In this document: in pieces, positions 1 to 12,177 of the stretch
How positions within the stretch are numbered: position 1 is the first letter of the stretch
How the letters are laid out: every line of letters begins with the position of its first letter
Assembly (NCBI GenBank): GCA_013423325.1
Contig: BLJB01000050.1
Span: 1-64,000, forward strand
From: Usnea hakonensis
Taxonomy: Eukaryota; Ascomycota; Lecanoromycetes; Lecanorales; Parmeliaceae
Direction: 5' to 3'
Length of the DNA stretch: 64,000 nucleotides
Notes under the pieces: generated by a model
Seen by the model: only the letters and a program-made list of their open reading frames with translations
What the model was told of the DNA's origin: nothing
The model's database searches: none
Program-made: the position numbers and the translations under genes

Positions 1-692
1 CTTATACGCTATAACGTTATTTTAGAAAGTAGGATATCTCTTATAGAGACTTTATAGAGGATATAGAAAAATTATAATAATATATTTATATTCTATTCTA
101 TCGAGCTAGGGCTTTAGATAAAGAGATATTATAATAGCTTTAGATTAATAGCTTTACTATTACTACTATTAATCTTATACGAATTAGGAAAGAGCTTAGA
201 TATAAATAGTTAAAGATAAGTTAAGAGGCTAGAGATTATATAAATAAAGTCGTATAAGGATTTATTAAAGAAGAGGCTAGGAAAGGCGTAATATAGAGCC
301 TTAGAAAAGAAATATTAATAGAGTATTTTAGGAAGCTTAGGTATCTAGTAATTAGGTACTCTTTATATAAGACTCTTCTATTTAGATTTACTAACTTCTC
401 TTAGAGATCGTCTTTTTATTATATATCGTATACTCTTTCCTAATATCGTTAATCGATAACTTCGAGATCTCTAATATATATAAAGTAAATATATTATTCC
501 TAGTCTAAATCTTATCTAGTCTATTAACGGTTATAATAAGCTATAGGATTTCGGTATTAAAATCTATACTAGAATTAATATCTACTCTTAATATATACTC
601 TAGTATATAATAGGGATTTTAAATTATATAGCTATTAGTACTTTATATAACTATCTTAATATAATCTCCTCTCTTACTCTTAATTAATAGCC
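1..692. other. AT-rich, RIP-degraded DNA, no gene
   Basis: This stretch is strongly AT-rich and dense in TpA dinucleotides, with stop codons in every frame and no usable open frame. That composition is the usual outcome of repeat-induced point mutation on repeated DNA. I could not assign it to an element family. It ends at the 5-bp target duplication of the short terminal-repeat element that follows. Confidence 0.7.
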
Positions 693-795
693 TGTCACGG
701 CAATTCGGGCTGAGGCCCCGAAACCAGTGAACCAAAAGAGCTTGGACCCCGCAAATAGTGCGAGATCCTACCTAAGTCACTACTTATTCGTGACA
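693..795. repeat. Left 103-bp terminal direct repeat of the TRIM-like element
   Basis: This copy starts TGTCACGG and ends CGTGACA. It is 99/103 identical to the copy at 1037-1139, and all four differences are G/A transitions. Confidence 0.85.
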
Positions 796-1036
796 ATTGC
801 CACCCTTTTTGAATAGCGTATACCCCTATACGCTAGCCTACACAGCATGTTTCCAAGTAGGTACCCCCCGGGGATATACCCCCTATAAGCTACTCTATAG
901 CCTGGTACGTATAGCTAGGGAAGATATAAGGGTTTATTAAGCCCCTACTAAACCCGAGTATAGAGGCCGAGTAACCTCCCAAAATACTAACTAGCCCAAG
1001 CTACGACCCGGATTCGAACCGGTATTACTACCAATC

Positions 1037-1139
1037 TATCACGGCAATTCGGGCTAAGGCCCCGAAACCAGTGAACCAAAAGAGCTTGGACCCCGCAAAT
1101 GGTGCGAGATCCTACCTAAGTCACTACTTGTTCGTGACA
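1037..1139. repeat. Right 103-bp terminal direct repeat of the TRIM-like element
   Basis: This copy starts TATCACGG, where the second base has changed from G to A relative to the left copy, and ends CGTGACA. It is followed directly by the tagcc target duplication. Confidence 0.85.
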
Positions 1140-1260
1140 TAGCCTTAATTCATATAATCTAATCGCGGTATCGAGACTATTCTAATAGCTTAAGTATATC
1201 TTACTCTTTAGTAAGCGAAAGACCTATAAATAACGTTTAGGGAATATTATATATACAGGA

Positions 1261-4200
1261 TTGGATTGGATTGGAATTCATACTCGTGTCTATCTAACTA
1301 TATGAAAGATAATTACGGGANNGTAATAGTATAAGGGAAACCTTTATAGTATTACTACTACTAGGGTAAAAAACCTTATCGTACTTCTATTTATCTCTAC
1401 TATTTTAAGTCTATATACTATCTTTAACTACTACCGCTTAGTACTCTCTATACTCGTATTCCTTTATCCTCTTTATATTAATACTCGCGCCCTTTAGATT
1501 ACTCTACCTCTATATAACTAGTCTTTTACTAGAAAATATTAATCTAAGAGGCTAGATTAGATTAGCTATCTAGTTAACGCCCTTACCCCCCTTAGGGTAG
1601 TTAGTATTCTCCGTAGATTACTAGTTTCTACGGATTTTAGAAGTACTAGTCTAAATTATTCTAGCCTCGAATAGAAAATAAGGATATATTTAGTATCCTA
1701 TTTTAGCTAGCTATATTCGTAGCTAGCTATATAGATACCTAGGACCTTATAATAGAAGAGGAACTATACTAGCCCGATCTTCTCTATTCGTATCTAGATT
1801 AGGGCGGAGTTTTCGGCTTTTATAAGATTATAGTAAAGTATTCTCTTTATTTTCTAATTCTTAGGACTCTAAGCTAGTATCCTCTTATTTTTAGATATAC
1901 CTATATAGTAGCTTTCTTATAGAGTATACTAGGCTATATTACCCTAGCCCTATATTCTTCTCTTTATTATCTTTATCTTCTTCCTTTCTCTTTTCTCTAT
2001 ATTATATTATTCCTACCCTTCCTTAGGGAGGGTACCCTCGGCCTATAAGTACTTCTCTATTATAGATACTAATAGTATCTTTACCTTATAGCCTCGTTTC
2101 CCCCGGAGTACTCTATAGATATATATATTTCTAATTTTCGTAACCTCGTATACGCCCCTAAGGACTTAATAATAGAGGATTACTAGATCTAAAAAGATCT
2201 ATATAGGGGGAATATCTATCTTTACCTCTAGTTCCCTAATATTTATTATCTTATATATTTTTAAGACGTATTTTAGGTACTTATTCTAGATTATCTCTAA
2301 TTATCTTCCTAGTATCTTTATTACTTCTCGCGTACTCTCCGGGTTATATTAGATAGCTACCGCGTATATTATTACTAGCCGAACGATAGTCTAGTATATC
2401 GTATATACTCGATTTAATATTATTCTCTATATCGAGGCTACCGTTATTAATAGTACGAGGTATTAGGATATTATTTTAGCTTTTATCTTTTTAAGGTAGA
2501 GACCTTATCTTAGTTTTCTATCTATATATAGGCCTAAGACTTATATACTACCTTTTAGCTCTATAACTATTACTTCTAGGTCTACTATAGCTTTTATATT
2601 AAAGCGTTTTAGTCTTCTAGTAAGATAGACTAGCTTATACTTCTTAGGGGCGAAGGTTACCCCGTATATTTTTATTTACTTTAAATATATCTTATAGGCT
2701 ATTTTAAGTATTATATAATTAGCCTCTATACTCTTCCTATATATTAGTAAATAGATATTATTAATAAAGCCTCTAATTTAGAGGTTTAATTTTAGTTTCG
2801 AGTACTCTTTAATAAGTAGTATATTAAAGAATAGGAATAATATAGAGGATATTAAAGACTTTTATAAGATCTCTATTTCTATTAGTTCTACCTTACTTAT
2901 TTTCTATTCTAGTATTATTAATATTACTTTCTCTATAAGAAAGCTCGATATTTAATTTATTATTTAGGGAGGGATTCCTTTAGATTTAAGATTATAGAGA
3001 AGCCGCTTATAAAATATATTATTAAATACCTCTACTATATCTAGAGAGAGTAGGCTAGCTACGTATTATTTACCGCTACTCTAAACTATATATACTATAT
3101 TTACGATTATTTCTAGGGCTATCTCGGTAGACCGCCCTCTTCGTATACCTATTTATTCCGGGGGGAGAAGGTTATATTCCTCTATATAGTCGCTAAGTCT
3201 TTTAGTTACGACTATTTCTAGGGTCTTTCCTAGAGTACTTAATAGGGCGATTAGTTAGTATAATTTTAATTCGGAATAGTTATCTTTACCCGGTTTATAG
3301 AGAACTATTATATTAGCGACTTTAAACTTTCTCGAGTAATAATCTAGATCTATATATATTTAGAAAAGTCTAGTAAGCTATAGGAGGGCCTCGCTAGTAA
3401 CTAATCTTAGAAATCTATTTAATATCCTATCTATCTCTAGGGCCTTATTCTATTTAGGGTAGAAGATAGCTACTTTAACCTCTTTCTCTATTAGTTCTAT
3501 AATTATCTCGGCTAAGTCTAGATAGACTATATTCTTAATATTAATAAGGTCTATTTATAGAGGGGGTAGAAAGAATATTTTTTAAAATATCTTTACTTTA
3601 TCTTTAAATAACTCTACTAAATTAGCTTCTCTATCCTTAAATACTAGGAATTTAGATAATAGTTTTAGATTTATACTATTCTATCTAGTCTATTTAGCTA
3701 GCCTCTAGATTTCCTTCTATAACTCTCCTACTTTATAGACCCTTTATTTAAAGTTAAACGTTTTAGCTTTACTAATTACCTTATTTTAGTATTTTAAAGC
3801 CGTATACTATTCCTCCTCTTTCCGGTTTCCTCGGCTATATTAGTATTTAGTTATAAGATATTTTACTTTCTACGTAGCCTCGCTATAGTTATAATCTTAG
3901 AATAATTAAACTCTATTTAATAATTTAATTTAAAGAATAATCTCTTCTACTATCTTTTTTAAGTCTATTATAATATTCTCTAGATACTCGTTTATTTTTC
4001 CTCTAGTTTTTAGCTAGCTAGGAGGTAAAGAGTAGACTAGTTCTTAAATTATAGTCTATATAGCTTCTAGCTTTACTATTTTTTACGCCTTTCTTTTAAC
4101 GGTAGAGGCTTTTTCTATTAATAGGTCGAGCTCTATATATATTAGAAAGTAGTCGGAGCCTATCTATAGATCTAGATATACCCTATACGATTTTATTACT

Positions 4201-6554
4201 TCTATTAGTCTCGGTATTATAAAGATAAGGTCTATAACGCTTTTGCTATCTCTCGCTCTCTAGATTATAGAGTTCTTAAGAAGCGCGAGTTTTATATCTA
4301 CCCTTATAATTATCTCTAATAGCTCGTCTACTTCTCTATAATAGCTAAATCTTCTATAGTTATTCTAGTTTAGATAGTAGAGGTTAAAGTCTTCTATTAT
4401 TATCTATTCCCTTTATCTCTAGATCTCTTTTTTTAGTACTAGAAGGCTTAATAGATTATTAGTAGTAACTAGGGATAGATTAGGGTTATATATATTAAGG
4501 ATCTAAATTACCTCTTTTTTAGTAACCTTATCTTTTTCTTTAAACTTTATAGTAATAATATAGATATCCTTAGATAGGGATATTTCTTTCTATATATTAA
4601 TATTAATCCTCTTATTAATATAGAGGTATACCCTTATATCTACTTTATCTCTATATAATAGGAAGAATTTACTAATTCTAAGATTATATAATAACTTTAT
4701 ATATATATTCTACTAAGATTTTTAGATCGCTAAAATATCGGTCTACTTTATCTCTAAATTATTAAGTAGTATTATTATCGTTCCTAGTTTACCTCTTATA
4801 TTATATTATAGTATTATTAGGGTCTAGCTTTCTATTATAGAGAAGCTAGTATCTAAGAGTTCTATTTTTAGATATCTTATATCTAGACCTCCTAGATCTT
4901 AGATAGTTAGATTACCCCCGTTAATCTATAGGTTCCTATTCTAGATAGGATCTTTAATAATATTTAGCTAGCCTCCTTTATTATAAACCTTTCTAGTCTT
5001 CCTACTCTAGGAGCTCTTTTAAGTATTCTATAGTCTTCTTCTTCGTAACTACTTCTCGTATTAATTATATCTTATATTCTTTTCTTCTTAGACGGGATTA
5101 CTATAAATCTATTAATAATCCTTAACGTTTCGGTAGGCTTTACCCCTTCTAGATTAGAGACTATTATTAGTCTTAATATTAGCTTTCTTATAATCTTTTC
5201 GATCTTTTATCTCTTTTTTAGATATATTCTCTAATACGCTACGTAGCCCTTACTACTATATACCGCGTATACTCTATAGGCTTTTAGAGCTACCTTATTA
5301 TACTTTCTAATATTATACTTCTAGTTATACTCGATATATCTAGTCTTATTTTTATAGTAGGTAGCTATATAGCTTTACTCCTAATAATTAAAATATTATA
5401 CTACTCCGTATATATAATATAATACCTCCTTTACCTCTCCTACCTTAACTAGGTCTCTTAATACTAGCCTAGAGGCTATTTCTTCTATAGTAATATTAAT
5501 AATTAATAATAAATACCTTTTTTTACCCCCTTCTAGAGCTAGTCTCCTTATACTTACTATCTATTTCGCCTTTACTATATTAAGGTCTAGATATAATCTT
5601 CTATTATTCTCTTATATCTTCCTCTTTATAGTTTCCTTATTCTCTATATCTATTACCTTAATCTTTATTCTATATACTATTATAATATAGATCCTCTTTA
5701 CTACCTTCGTAATCTTAAATTTCTTAATAGTCTAGATTAGATCTCCCTCTAGGAGCTCCTTTACCTTCGTACTAGCCGTTTAAAGTTCTATATTCCCGCT
5801 CTTTAGTCGCCACGCTATTACGATATCTTCTAATACGTATCCTACTATCTTAAAGGACGTAACGAGATTTTCGCTAATTATTTCTATAGTAGATATCCTT
5901 TCCCCTTCCTCCTCTACTATTTTAATTAGAAATTATTTTATTTATCTAGACTTTTTTATTATCTTTTTCTAGGCCTATACTACTAACCCTCTTCTTAAGT
6001 CCTATATTAGTAACCCTATAAAGGGGTTACCTTTACTCTAGTATCCCTCTAGAGAGCCCTAGAGGGTCGAAGTACTCGCCCTACTATTTACTAGGCTCTA
6101 GGATCTATATATTTCCCTCTATATATAGACTTCAAGGTCGATTTACTATCTTTTAATAAAGGTCTAGATATTTTCTAGATTCTTTATATATACTTTCTAT
6201 ACGGCTACGCTTAGCTCTCTAAACGGCGTATTTTTAATAGCTTTTAATATAATAATAATATTACTTATTTATTTTTTTCTATTTATCTAGCTTCTCTTAA
6301 GATTCCTTTTATTAGTTACTCTCTCTACTAACTAGTTAGGGGCCTAGATCGCGTATTCTTAACGCGTTTTTTTTACTACCGCCTTATCTCCTCTACCCCT
6401 ATCGTTCGCCCTACTCCCCTCTACCTTTACCCCAAGTCGCTTACGTGCCTCGTACGCCTCGTTGCCGCTATCAACTATGGATTGGAATGATCGTCCTTCC
6501 ATCATCAGTAAACTCCTTAACTATATCTTAAATCCTATATACTACTTCTAAAAA
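1261..6554 (-). mobile_element. Tad1-like non-LTR retrotransposon (LINE), RIP-inactivated
   Basis: A perfect 13-bp direct repeat, tatatatacagga, at 1248-1260 and 6555-6567 brackets the element as a target-site duplication. Read on the minus strand, the 5' end lies near 6554 and the 3' end carries a short CCAAT repeat tail at 1261-1280. An ORF1-like start (MMEGRSFQ...) lies at 6505. Reverse-transcriptase relics are readable at about 2600-3000 on the minus strand, with stops inside: a G-I-P-P stretch where fungal LINE RTs have GVPQGSP, then ILFLFFN, then GFINNIYLLIY where the family has a GFVDDIYLLAY-type catalytic box. The aspartate-to-asparagine changes are G-to-A type. The copy is dead. Two N bases at 1321-1322 interrupt it about 60 bp from its 3' end, so its true length is uncertain. 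Confidence 0.8.
1321..1322. other. Assembly gap (NN) inside LINE 3' end
   Basis: Two N bases sit about 60 bp inside the 3' end of the LINE. The sequence just before them (gtgtctatctaa ... gataattacg) closely resembles that before the second NN at 12247, so both joins fall at the same place in related elements. This suggests a collapsed or scaffolded repeat, not a true 2-base unknown. Confidence 0.8.
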
Positions 6555-6567
6555 TATATATACAGGA

Positions 6568-9500
6568 TAAGTACCGCTAATTAACGAATTAAGTTATAGT
6601 AGGCCTAATTAACTAAGTCTTTTTTTAGGAAATAGATCGACTTCTTTTATATATTTAAGGATTCTAACTTCTTTTCTAAAGATTTACTTCTAGACTAGAT
6701 TATAATCCTTACTATCTATCTATCTATAATTCGTATAGAGGTTATATAGTTTATTAATAAGTAGAATATATATAATATATATTAGTAATTAAATTATTTA
6801 AAATTAATATAGGGGAAACTATTAGCTCTATTCTATTATCCTAAAAAAGGGATTAATAACTATAGACTTAATCTAGATTAACTAACTCTTACTCGTCTAT
6901 ATTAAGATATAGAAGATTATAGTAAGTCTTTCTATTTTATATAAAATACCTTTTCTTTATTTAAAATATTTAAATACCTCTATCTTTATATATAGTATAT
7001 ATTTTAAGTATCTCTATCTTTATATAGGGATTTAATATACGCTACTAATAACGCTTCTCTATCTTTATATATCTTCGTACGAAGAAATAATTACTAATAA
7101 AGCTATAGATCCTAATAAATATCTTCTATCCTTTATACTAAAATAATATAATACCTTTCTATATTAGTAAGACTTTAATTTATACGTACTACCTCCGATC
7201 TTTAAAAATAAATAGTAATTACTATAGCTAGCTTATTATTATACGCTTTATATAGAGGTTAGCTACTAAATAATCTAAGGTCTCGAGCTTTAACTTAGAC
7301 TTTATAAATATCTAGATAGTATAGTAGATTAGTAAGGTCTAGATCTATAATCGGTAGAGGATATATAATAGATAGAGCTTTAAGGAGAGGGTCCTAATAA
7401 AGGGTTTATAGAATAGATTCGGGAGTCTAAAGGGATTTTATAAAGTTAATATAGATATTTTATCTTATTTTTATATAACTTTATCTTTCTTTATTTTTTT
7501 CTTATACGAGTCTCTCTCTTTTTTTAGAGATTATATCTTCCTCTAATATTATTTTCTTCTAGATACTAAGATATAGTATAACTAGTAATATATATTACTA
7601 ATTAGTATAATAATATAAAGATTATAATATTCTAAATCCTCGCTTCGTACGATCTAGCTACCTCTTTCTTATTTAATACTAAGATCTATTAGATTATCGA
7701 TATTCTAGACGATTCCCTAAAGCCTTTTTATATAAAGGTACTAGAAGATCCCGTATTATAATACTAGTATACTTAATAGCGAAGTATATACTCTTAATTA
7801 AAATAGCCTTCGTATAATAATTATAGATCTCCCTTACTAGAGCCTTAATTTATATCCTATATTTAGAGTATAATAGTTAAAGATATATATTAAAGTAGTC
7901 TTATCTAGTATTTTATATCTAGAAAGAAATTAGTCTCTTTAATATTAAATTATACTCGTATAAATATTACTACTATCCTATAAACGGTATAGACTATTAT
8001 TATTAATAATAAAGAGATTCCCGGTCTAACTAAGACTATTAAGATTAAGAAGATAAATATATATTCTATCTTTATATTATATAATTAACTAATATCTCTT
8101 TAGACTCGACTATAATAATGATTCCCTATTATATAATTATAAGTTATTAGGACTTTATCTTTAAGGAAATCCTTTATAAACGCCCTAAGCTATACTACCT
8201 TTTTAATACTAGCTCTATTTCCGAATAATATCTCGTACGATTATAGTTAAAGAATATAGGGTTAGTAGAGCTATCTACGAGTACGTCTCTTATACGAAAT
8301 ACTAAAGAGCTTCTTAAAGGAGACTACTTTAACCGGTAAGATAATAGGGAAAAGGAGTATCTTATAATCCTAATTATCTAAAGACTTATATATCGTCCTT
8401 GTATAAAATATAAGGATCTAGACGATACCTCTTCTTTTTAGATTAAGGTTAAGTAAGAGAAGTAAGAGAAGTAAATTAAAATCAAAAAGGAGATTAAAAA
8501 GGAGATTAAATAGAAACTATAATCTATATAATCTTAGTAATATAGATAACCTCTATAATCTATATAACGTTAATATAATATCTATTAATTTCCCTCTAAG
8601 CCTTCTTTTTTTATACGACTACCTCTTATCTATAAGAGATCTTAATACAAGGTTTTATTATTACTAAATAATAAAGATAAGATCCCTACTAAGCCTTTTA
8701 CCCCTATATAATTAATAGATTATATAATATTATTTTCTACTTAGTTACCTCTATTTTTTTCTAAACTTTTTAAGCTTCTATCTCCTACCCCCTCCTTCTA
8801 GAAAGAAATAATTAACGATAAAGTATAATTAGAAGTATTAATAAATAATAGGTATATAATATTAAAAGTACTATTAAATAATAAGATATTTATATAACTT
8901 TCTCTTCTAATATCTCCTTCCCCTCCTCTAGAGGATAGATAAGGTTATATAAGATTAAGATAAAGGCCCCTTAACTAGGCTAAGAGGGATTAAAGTAAAT
9001 AAGAAGATTAAAGAAAAAGTAGAAAAAAGAAGGTTTAGTAAATTTACTATCTTCTAAATAAGATATATATTAATACTACTAGGGGTATTTATATAAAGGC
9101 ATCTTAGAGTAGAGTATCTTTTAATAAGATTTAGAGTATATCTCTACTTTTAGAATTATATTTAGATTATTTTTAATAAGGGTATCTTATATAAATATAA
9201 TATATTAATTTAAACTTCTAATCTATTATTTTCTACTCTATCTAATATTAACTACTTTATATAAAGAGCCTAATTTAGCTTTATCTTATATAAAGATAAA
9301 GGTTACTAATCTTAAATACTATATAGAGGTATAGGCTCGTTATTTAAATATAAGATAGTATATTAGATATATATTAATATACGATAAATAAATAGATAAA
9401 TAAATAGAAATAAAACTCTTTATATATATTTTAGAGAACTATAGGGTTCCCCTATAATCTCGAAAGGTCTAGTAGCTTCCTCTCTCCCTATTTTAGCCCT

Positions 9501-10482
9501 AATAGCTATTACTAGATTAGCCTATAATCGTTCTCTAGAGATTAAGATCTCGAGCCGCTATAAGATAGTAGGTAATAATTATTTAATCTATTATCTCTAT
9601 TATTATCTTAAGAGTACTAGAGGCTATAATCCTACTATTTATAATTAATGTATACCCTATTAAAGTACCTCGGAAGGCGGTAGTACTTTAAGAAGGGGCG
9701 GAGACCTAGGCCCTTCTAATATTAATAATAAGTATACGATAGTATCTACCCCCGACTCTAGATTAAGATTATATTAATATAGCTTAGATAATATAATCCT
9801 ATTTAATATAATAAGATTATATTAAGTACGAATACTATATTTATACCTAGAAAGGCTAGGATTATAAGCTATCTAGGCGTATATATCTACCTCTATATCT
9901 ACTACTATCCTATTAGAAGGATAGGGTACTAACTAGTAAAAGTACTAGTTAAGGCTATTAAGATTATATTATAAATAATAAGAGCCCTATTATACGAAGT
10001 TAACTAATTAACTTAAATAGTAAAAGAAATAGTAAAGATAGTAAGATAAGGTAATAACTTTATATATATATTAATAGTAATAAGGGGGGGCTTAATAGAT
10101 TAGTAAAAATAGTAGTAGTATTATTATATAAAGTCTAAATTAATAAGATACTCTAATAAATACTACTACTATAGTTATAGTATAATATTTATAGTAGAGG
10201 GAGGAAGCTATTTACTTAGTAGTAATAATAATAGTAGTAGTAGCGATAAAGGGGAGCTTCGTATAGAGCTAATTAGCTAGATACTTATATAATTAGAAAG
10301 ATAGGTATCTATTATTTATCTAGTAATATAGTTATAGTAGTAATACTATAAATCTAGTTAATTATATACTCGGATATTTAAAATATAAGGGTATAGTAAC
10401 TTACTTAGTAATAATAATAATAGTAGTAAGGGAAGTTTCATACGGAGCTAGTTAGCTATATACTTGTACGATTAGAGAGATA
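6568..10482. other. AT-rich RIP-degraded repeat DNA with an imperfect tandem repeat at its right end
   Basis: There is no open frame of useful length on either strand, and I could not recognise a transposase, RT or integrase relic. The composition is the same AT-rich, TpA-dense type as the flanking elements. Around 10215-10482 two diverged copies of one unit can be seen. Each has a run of agtaataataa-type triplets, then a block containing 'gagct..ttagcta.atactt', then 'attaga.agata'. The second copy is cut by the Gypsy element and continues on its far side at 18030. Confidence 0.55.
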
Positions 10483-10722
10483 TGTCACGGTTTCTCAACA
10501 CATGCATAGTATATAATATTCAAATCCATATTTACTTATTCTAAATATATATATCGATTACTAGCGTACGGGGTATAGGTATTTAAAGGGTAAATCTCTT
10601 AAGTAAACTCTCTTCCTCTTTCTTTCCTTTTCGTATTTATCTTATATAACTAGCCTCTACTTATAATTAGAGATAAATTATTAATACTAAATCCTTATAT
10701 CTATAAATCCTTATCTAAACCT
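10483..10722 (+). repeat. 5' LTR of Gypsy element
   Basis: This 240-bp copy starts TGTCACGGTTTC. It aligns base for base with 17790-18029. The differences I noted are C/T or G/A transitions. Its first 60 bases are less mutated than those of the 3' LTR, while its last 45 bases are more mutated. Confidence 0.85.
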
Positions 10723-10739
10723 TAATATTATAAATATTA

Positions 10740-12177
10740 CTTAATTATAATATTATTATTATTTTTTATTATTATATCTAGATCCTTTTTTTAATCCTTT
10801 AGCCTAACTAAGCCTAATAATATTATTCTACTAGATAACTAATTAATTTTCTACGACTAGATTAAAATAATCTTAGTAAGGCTTAATAATAAGGATACCT
10901 TACTAAAAGTAGTTATTAAAGACTTAGACTAAATATAAAAGATATTCGAAATAGCCTTTACTAATAGTAATATAAAGATTATAGACTTATAAAATAAGTA
11001 TAATTAATTAGAAATTAATATTATTATCTAGTTAGAGAAGTACTAGTAAGAGTCTAACGCTTCTATTATTAACTACTAGAGGTAAATTATAGATCTTAAT
11101 TAATAATTTATCTACGCCCTTAATTCGGGCCCTTTATAGATTAACCCTAAAACGCTATTTTCTAAGCGCTCTATAAAGAATCCTAATCTACCTCTCTATT
11201 TAGAGGATTAGGTTACTCTAAAATAATAGTTTATAAAACTTAATTTTAAGCTAAAAGATAATATAGATTAGTATCTAATTAAAGCGTCTAAGGTCTAATA
11301 CGCCTATAGGTGTCTCGAGGGGAAGGCTAGAAACTAGATATACCTAAAGATAAATAAGAATAATATAACCTATATTAAGAATATTAAGAAATTTATCGTA
11401 GCCTTATATCTAAATTTTAGAGACTTAGACGTTAAGAATATTATATAATAATATATTCTAAAACTATAATAAATAAATAAACTATTTTTAGAATATCTAT
11501 CCTTATTCCTCTCTAAGATTAATAATACCGGATTTAATAAGGAGACCTAGAAATTCTACCTCTAAAATAACTTATATTAAGAGCTCTCTAATTATTTAGT
11601 AGATATAAGAGTCTCTAAGCTTAGCTTTAATAAACTAGTTAATAAATACTAGTATAAAGATATTTAGGACTAATAATATAGAGAGCGTTTTAATAAATTA
11701 GGCTCTAAGATAACCTAATTCGTCGCTAACCCTATATCTACGCCAATAGTATATATCTATACCCCTGAAGAGTATATATATATATCTACTAATAATAGAA
11801 ATATAGCTATAGATCTATTAAAGATAAGCTCTAGGCCCTAGAGACCCTTTATAATAAAAGAGAAATAACGTCACCGCGATAACTAGCTCTATCTATACTA
11901 TAGGGAGCCGGGGTACTACGCCGCTAAGTATAATAAGAAATTATCGAACTATATTAATATTTATTTAGTTATAACTATACCTACCGCGCTAGCGATTCTA
12001 AGAGGGGATAAGTCGAAAAAAGCGTAGTCCCTATATACTATTATATATAAGGATAGTCGATTATTAAATAACCTCTCTTAAGATTAAACTCTAGTATCTT
12101 AAAAGTCTTAATTTCTAAGCCTTATTTTAATAGTTATCTTATATTAGGATATAAGGTAGAATTAAATAAAATAGATT
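10740..12177 (+). pseudogene. Gypsy gag relic with destroyed zinc knuckle
   Basis: This is the gag part of the Ty3/Gypsy element, read on the plus strand through many stops. Gag packages the element RNA; its nucleocapsid end normally carries a CCHC knuckle (Cys-x2-Cys-x4-His-x4-Cys). At about 11888-11930 the frame reads YLYYREPGYYAAKY, the right spacing with all four zinc ligands turned to tyrosine. Each change is explained by G-to-A (TGC to TAC) or C-to-T (CAC to TAC). The frame ends at 12177, where a LINE-like element has inserted with a 13-bp duplication. Confidence 0.75.

Larger units (their letters stand above)
693..1139. mobile_element. Short non-coding element with long terminal repeats (TRIM-like)
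   Basis: Two 103-bp direct repeats (693-795 and 1037-1139) flank 241 bp of non-coding sequence. The first repeat starts TGTCACG and both end CGTGACA, so the termini follow the TG...CA rule of LTR retrotransposons. The second copy starts TATCACG, a G-to-A change. The flanks carry a perfect 5-bp duplication, tagcc, at 688-692 and 1140-1144. The two repeats differ at only four sites, all G/A transitions. The internal part encodes nothing; near its right end, on the minus strand, is a tRNA B-box-like string GGTTCGAATCC. Size and layout match terminal-repeat retrotransposons in miniature (TRIM), which need enzymes from a larger relative. Base composition is near normal, unlike the DNA around it. 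A solo MITE is less likely because the terminal repeats are direct, long and TG/CA-bounded. Confidence 0.75.

Noticed and set aside
1005..1030. tRNA-like B box (GGTTCGAATCC on the minus strand) as a tRNA gene
   Set aside because: No A box, acceptor stem or cloverleaf could be built around it; it lies inside the TRIM-like element.
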